Origin: Nanobdellota archaeon
GTDB lineage: Archaea > Thermoproteota > Nitrososphaeria > Nitrososphaerales > Nitrosopumilaceae
Length of the DNA stretch: 11,446 nt
Assembly: GCA_012030815.1 (NCBI GenBank)
Contig: JAAUVF010000014.1
Coordinates: 1 to 11,446 of the forward strand
Reading direction: 5' to 3'
Shown: piece after piece, positions 7,872 through 11,446 of the stretch
Layout of the letters: the number at the start of each line of letters is the position of its first letter
How positions within the stretch are numbered: the first letter of the stretch is position 1
The notes under the pieces: model-generated
Database searches by the model: none
Told to the model about the DNA's origin: nothing
The model's input: the letters and a program-made list of their open reading frames with translations, nothing else
Translations under genes and position numbers: made by a program

Positions 7872-8766
7872 AATTAGTATTTTTAGGAACTTCAGCTGCT
7901 CAACCTACCGAAAATAGAGGGTTGTCATGTATTTGCTTAGAAAGAGAAGGTGAAATTCTCATGTTTGATGCAGGGGAAGCTGCACAAATTTCTTATTTAA
8001 AATCAGGTTTGGGTTGGAATAAAAAAATGAAAATTTTTGTTACACATCTTCATGGTGATCATTGTATAGGATTATTAGGATTACTTCAGACGATGACAAT
8101 GCAACGTAGAACAGAGGTATTAGAAATCTATGGACCTAGTGGAATTGAAGAGTTCATAGCTGCAAATATCAAAGTATTAAACTTTGGATTATCATTTTCA
8201 GTTATCATTACAACTGTAGAAGATGGTATAGTTTTTGATTCAAAAATTTATTCAGTACATGCTTGTAAAGCTAATCATTCAGTTACTACGTATTCTTATC
8301 TTTTTGTAGAAAAAGATAAACCTGGTAGATTTGATCTAGAAAAAGCAAAGGCATTAGAAATACCTGAGGGAAAGTTATGGAATCAATTACAAAGTGGAAT
8401 GAAAATTAAAATTCATGAAAAAACAATTAGTCCAGATCAAGTGCTAGGAAAAAAAGATCCGGTAAAAAAATTGGAATTTCAGGAGATACAATGCCAACAA
8501 AACAATTAGAAAAATTCTTTGATCAATGTGATTATCTTGTATTTGATTCAACATTTTTAGAAGAAAATAAAGAGAAAGCAGAAGAAACAAGACACTCTAC
8601 TGCAAAACAAGCAGCAATACTAGGAAAAAATGCTAAAGTGAAAACTCTCATCTTAACACATTTTTCTGCTAGATACAAAGATGAAACCAGACATCTAGAA
8701 GAAGCAAAAAAAATTCATGATTCAGTTATAGCAGCCAAAGATTTTTTAGAAATCGAGATAAAATAA
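7868..8766 (+). CDS. rnz: Ribonuclease Z; one frameshift
   Basis: Zinc-dependent endonuclease that removes the 3' trailer from precursor tRNA. Reconstructed length is 299 residues, usual for the short bacterial/archaeal form. The metallo-beta-lactamase motif HLHGDH is at 60-65 after VT, with [10 protein letters not shown] at the N-terminus and a further ligand His137. SGDT with Asp207 and the late HFSAR with His265 complete the set. The A run 8464-8470 is one base short. Without the missing base the frame ends soon after 8500 and loses SGDT and His265. With it the second half joins in frame. ATGA overlap with the methyltransferase gene; the sirtuin follows 8 bp after its stop. Since RNase Z is generally essential, the break is probably a read error. 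Confidence 0.92.
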
Positions 8767-8774
8767 ACGAAAAA

Positions 8775-9491
8775 ATGTTTGAAACAGTCACAAAAAAGCT
8801 TAAAGAGGCTCAAAAAATTGTATTTGTTACAGGAGCTGGAATCTCTCAAGAAAGTGGAATTCCTACATTTAGAGGAAAAGATGGATTATGGAAAAGTTAT
8901 GATGTTATGAAATTAGCTACAATTGATGCGTTTTATGAGGATCCAAAATTAGTTTGGGAATGGTATAATGAAAGAAGAAAGAATATTTTTTCTGCCAATC
9001 CAAACTTAGGACATAAGGCAATTGCAGAATTAGAGAAATTTGTGAAAGTTATTGTAGTAACTCAAAATATAGATGGGCTTCACCAAAGAGCTGGAAGCAC
9101 AAAAGTATTGGAATTACATGGAAGTATAATAGAAATAAAATGTACTGTTTGTGATTTTAAAAATAAAATACTGACCGAGTTTACAAATATACCACCACTA
9201 TGTAAATGTGGAAATATCTTAAGACCCAATGTAGTATGGTTTGGAGAACCTCTCCCTCAAGATGTTTGGCAAGAGGCTATGATACATGTAGCTACATGTG
9301 ATGTTATGGTGGTTGTAGGTACATCTTTAGTAGTATCACCAGCAAATTCATTACCACTTTATGCCAAACAAAATAATGTATTTTTAATAGAATTAAATCC
9401 AGAAGAAACACTCATGTCATCTGATATGGATTTATCAGTAAGAAATACTAGTGTAATGGCACTTCCAGAATTTGTTTCAATTTTTAGATAA
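8775..9491 (+). CDS. cobB: NAD-dependent protein deacylase (sirtuin, Sir2/CobB family)
   Basis: Removes acyl groups from lysine using NAD. It is 238 residues, intact, the typical length of a compact bacterial/archaeal sirtuin. Visible motifs are GAGIS (20-24), FRG (32-34), the NAD-site TQNIDGLH (96-103), catalytic His115 in LELHGS, zinc cysteines C123, C126, C143 and C145, and VVGTSLVVSPA (180-190). In WEWYNERR, Tyr64 and Arg67 match the Y-x-x-R pair that in class III sirtuins (SIRT5, CobB) favours acidic acyl groups such as succinyl. Desuccinylase ability is therefore plausible, but not shown. It is the last gene of the prs-trmG10-rnz operon, 8 bp after rnz; in such archaea a known target class is chromatin protein Alba, which is not in this window. 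Confidence 0.93.
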   Translation: MFETVTKKLKEAQKIVFVTGAGISQESGIPTFRGKDGLWKSYDVMKLATIDAFYEDPKLVWEWYNERRKNIFSANPNLGHKAIAELEKFVKVIVVTQNIDGLHQRAGSTKVLELHGSIIEIKCTVCDFKNKILTEFTNIPPLCKCGNILRPNVVWFGEPLPQDVWQEAMIHVATCDVMVVVGTSLVVSPANSLPLYAKQNNVFLIELNPEETLMSSDMDLSVRNTSVMALPEFVSIFR

Positions 9492-9532
9492 AGCAGATTG
9501 TAATTAATAATATGTTAAGTAATAATTTAATC

Positions 9533-9933
9533 TCAGTAATTTGGAAGAATTAGCCAATCTAGAATACCATCAATATTAGATGAAATTAATGCTACTTTGA
9601 TTGGACCCAATGGGGATTCATCTGCTTCTTCACAAAGAGCAATAGTTCCAACAAATGCAGCCTGTTTATTTAGATAAAACCAAGTTAAGTTATCTTCTAA
9701 ATTTTTTTCAAGTTGACGCTGATAGATTTTTTGTGATTGATTAAAATGAATAATATCGTAGATCTTTTCAAGTAGATTAAGATCCTTAGAATTTGATATA
9801 ATAGAAAAATCATCAACTTTTATTTTTGCATTTGGAAAAATGTTTAAAATTGCAGTTTCAATTTTTTTGGATCTTCAGATGCATGTATTGAACAAGTAAT
9901 TTCTATTTTACAACTAATACTAGGAATTTTCAT
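9533..9933 (-). CDS. COG1325/PF01877-type RNA-binding protein; one frameshift
   Basis: Reconstructed length is 133 residues. The start, ATG at 9933, overlaps the stop of the UPF0200 kinase gene in an ATGA, so the two are probably coupled. The N-terminus ITCSIHASEDPKKIETAI and the later LNKQAAFVGTIALCE match the conserved ends of the small archaeal proteins annotated as RNA-binding or exosome-associated (PF01877, DUF54). There, a similar HATED start and a DKQAA-G stretch are hallmarks. The T run 9862-9868 is one base short, so the unrepaired frame stops after about 26 codons. Adding one base opens it to TGA 9533-9535. The gene is convergent with the sirtuin, 41 bp apart. Function in RNA metabolism is by family association only. 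Confidence 0.72.
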
Positions 9934-10478
9934 TTTATCCATCCTTCAATAATTTTGAAGGAGTAATCAATCAGCTCATCTTTTGTTAAGTTATTATTAG
10001 AAATTGTTTCATCAGACAAAGCAATTGAGTTACTAATGCCGACTCCTATTTCTCTACTGTCTCTTTCTTCAAAATTTTCTTTAGTTTGAGGATCATCTGA
10101 TCTTCCTCGTTGTTTTAAAAATCCAAATCTAGTATTAGTTGATGCATGGATAGCAAGAAGTTTTACTGTTCCATGTTTACGTAAAACTTCTATTTCAGCA
10201 TTAGATCTAATTCCATCTATTATCACAACTCTTGATTTTGTATTTTCAATTTGTGGTACAACTAATTCTGCAATAGCACCTTGACCATTTTTTTCTCGTA
10301 ATTCAATCATTAATCGACCAAGATTTGGTCCTGTGGGTTCAAGATTTCTATTTTTAGCTTCTGTTCTTACTACGTTACCCATGTTAATAATATCATAACC
10401 TTTTGATTTGAGACCATCAGCTATGGTTGATTTTCCCGCTCCAGGCATACCTGTCAAACAAACAATTAGTTTTACCAA
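9930..10478 (-). CDS. UPF0200-family P-loop kinase (dephospho-CoA-kinase-like)
   Basis: A P-loop nucleotide-binding protein, 182 residues from TTG at 10478. The Walker A sequence GMPGAGKST is at 10-18, right after the first strand KLIVCLT. DIINMGNVVRTEA and VVIIDGIRSNAEIEVLR follow the nucleoside-kinase fold, and a helical lid region RGRSDDPQTKENFEERD carries several charged residues. This is the archaeal UPF0200 pattern, related to dephospho-CoA kinase and adenylate kinase; the substrate is not known. An upstream in-frame TTG (10490) would add four hydrophobic residues; I prefer 10478 because family members begin just before KLIVCLTG. It overlaps the COG1325 gene by four bases, and is divergent from thpR. 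Confidence 0.85.
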   Translation of the reverse strand: MVKLIVCLTGMPGAGKSTIADGLKSKGYDIINMGNVVRTEAKNRNLEPTGPNLGRLMIELREKNGQGAIAELVVPQIENTKSRVVIIDGIRSNAEIEVLRKHGTVKLLAIHASTNTRFGFLKQRGRSDDPQTKENFEERDSREIGVGISNSIALSDETISNNNLTKDELIDYSFKIIEGWIK

Positions 10479-10523
10479 TATCAGAATCAAAATGTGTCTG
10501 GTCTATGAAGCTACCGGAAATTA

Positions 10524-10531
10524 TTATAAAA
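10524..10531 (+). promoter_or_regulatory. TATA box of thpR, leaderless spacing
   Basis: TTATAAAA is centred about 26 bp before the ATG at 10553. This is the standard archaeal TATA-to-start distance, so the transcript probably begins at or next to the start codon. It supports ATG 10553 over ATG 10547. Confidence 0.6.
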
Positions 10532-10552
10532 CATCAATAAAGAAAAATGATC

Positions 10553-11095
10553 ATGCGAGTTTTTGTAGCAATTGAAATTACTTCTGATAAAATAATTAAT
10601 TCAATCTTAAAATTTCAATCTGAAATTAACATAAATGCTAAACCTATTGAATCACATAATCTTCATTTTACATTACAGTTCTTAGGTGAAATATCAAAAG
10701 ATAATGTAGAGAAAATAATGGTTTCATTAAATTCTATAAAATTTTCTAAGTTTATAGTAAATTTCACAGGCATAGGTGTATTTCCTAAATTAAGATCCCC
10801 AAGAATTGTTTGGATTGGAACTGATGAGGATGGAGGGAAGTTATTAACAAATATCGCAAAAAAGGTTGAAAATGCATTACTGCCATTAGGGTTTTCAGTA
10901 GATAAACCGTTTAAACCTCATATCACAGTGTTTAGAATTAAAAACAAGATTGAACATATTGGAAAAGAGTTGGATAAATTCAGATTTGTTAATTTTGGAA
11001 TGCAGGAGATTACAGAGTTTAAACTCAAACAGAGTGTACTTAGTTCAAAAGGACCTGTGTATACTGATTTAATGGAGGTAAAGGCAGAACTATGA
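10553..11095 (+). CDS. thpR: RNA 2',3'-cyclic phosphodiesterase (2'-5' RNA ligase family)
   Basis: A 2H phosphoesterase acting on 2',3'-cyclic phosphate RNA ends and able in homologues to join 2'-5' RNA ends in vitro. It is 180 residues from ATG 10553, the usual length. The two HxTx catalytic motifs are HFTL (38-41) and HITV (123-126), each inside its normal setting (NLHFTLQFLG and KPFKPHITVFR). The start MRVFVAIE is the standard family start. ATG 10547 would add two residues, but the TATA spacing fits 10553. Its stop overlaps the start of cca (ATGA, 11092-11095), so the pair is probably one operon concerned with tRNA or other RNA 3' ends. Confidence 0.93.
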   Translation: MRVFVAIEITSDKIINSILKFQSEININAKPIESHNLHFTLQFLGEISKDNVEKIMVSLNSIKFSKFIVNFTGIGVFPKLRSPRIVWIGTDEDGGKLLTNIAKKVENALLPLGFSVDKPFKPHITVFRIKNKIEHIGKELDKFRFVNFGMQEITEFKLKQSVLSSKGPVYTDLMEVKAEL

Positions 11096-11446
11096 AACAA
11101 ATAATTTCTAAAATTAGAAAAAATTTAATCTTATCAAAAAATGTTAAAAAATTAAAAAAACAAGTTGCTGATGAAGCTTTTGATTTAATTGAAAACCAAA
11201 TCAAAAATTATCCTGAGATTATAGGATTAGAATTTGGGGGTTCTTATGCAAAAGATTCATGGTTATCACAAGAAGCAGATATTGATATTTTTATCAAATT
11301 TAAAAAACAACATCAGATGAAAAATTTACAGAGATTTCAAAAAAAGTTGGCTTTGAAGCAATGAAAAAATATAATCCGTATGTAAGATACTCTGAGCATC
11401 CTTATGTTGAGGCTAAAATTAAAAAAACAAAAATAAATGTAGTTCC
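11092..11446 (+). CDS. cca: CCA tRNA nucleotidyltransferase, archaeal class I; cut by window edge, one frameshift
   Basis: Adds or repairs the CCA end of tRNA. Only about the first 118 residues are in the window. The signature GGSYAKDSWLSQEADIDIFI (about residues 48-67) is the polymerase-beta-type motif GSxxKxTxL...DIDIF, with the two metal-binding aspartates in DID. The A run 11302-11307 is one base short, and the unrepaired frame stops at 11364. Restoring it continues with a KKVGFEAMKKYNPYVRYSEHPYVEAK stretch typical of the archaeal enzyme, open to the right edge. ATGA overlap with thpR. Identification is firm, the break is probably a read error. Confidence 0.9.

Noticed and set aside
8464..8500. 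Programmed frameshifting in RNase Z
   Set aside because: The same one-base effect occurs in seven other unrelated genes in this window, so a general run-length error explains it more simply than recoding.
10918..11100. Minus-strand 60-codon frame
   Set aside because: Antisense to the thpR HITV region, with no independent support.
1..11446. tRNA genes, CRISPR arrays, insertion sequences and integration sites
   Set aside because: GGTTC-like strings (near 5750 and 10330) sit inside coding sequence without a tRNA fold around them. No spaced direct repeats or transposase-like frames were seen.

Overview
The window is AT-rich (roughly 30% G+C by eye) and reads as archaeal. The gene set, the frequent TTG starts, a clear TATA-box/leaderless start at one gene, and protein families such as COG1041 THUMP methyltransferase, UPF0200 P-loop kinase, COG1325 RNA-binding protein, archaeal class I CCA enzyme and archaeal-type PRPP synthetase point to Nitrososphaerota (Thaumarchaeota), most like Nitrosopumilus relatives. 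This placement rests on recognition, not on a search.

Left part (1-4450): on the minus strand lie a membrane receptor with a Cache-like sensor, HAMP and class III nucleotide cyclase domain (running off the left edge) and, upstream of it, a J-domain protein with a long beta-rich C-terminus. Divergent from the J-domain gene are a small winged-helix regulator and a four-CBS protein. The 5' end of a probable APC-type permease follows.

At about 4496-4507 the permease head runs straight into the 5' end of an opposite-strand Na+/Ca2+-exchanger-like gene. Both lack everything after their first part, so this looks like a rearrangement or a chimeric join. Gene order across this point should not be trusted.

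Right part (4508-11446): on the minus strand, a secreted/anchored protein, a universal stress protein and the exchanger head run in series. Divergent from them is a tight plus-strand operon: PRPP synthetase, tRNA m2G10 methyltransferase, RNase Z and a sirtuin. A convergent minus-strand pair follows (UPF0200 kinase, then COG1325 RNA-binding protein), and divergent from that pair is thpR-cca, the latter cut by the right edge. Four genes (trmG10, rnz, thpR, cca) concern tRNA maturation or RNA ends.

Eight genes contain a total of ten single-base frameshifts, nine of them in A or T runs of five or more. Several of these genes are normally indispensable, so uncorrected sequencing error is the likeliest cause. 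I give the full reconstructed spans as CDS. I found no RNA gene, CRISPR array or insertion sequence, and no convincing new multi-gene system. The most noteworthy items are the head-on junction, the J-domain fusion with an HSD motif, the archaeal receptor cyclase, and a perfect 22-bp palindrome across a stop codon.
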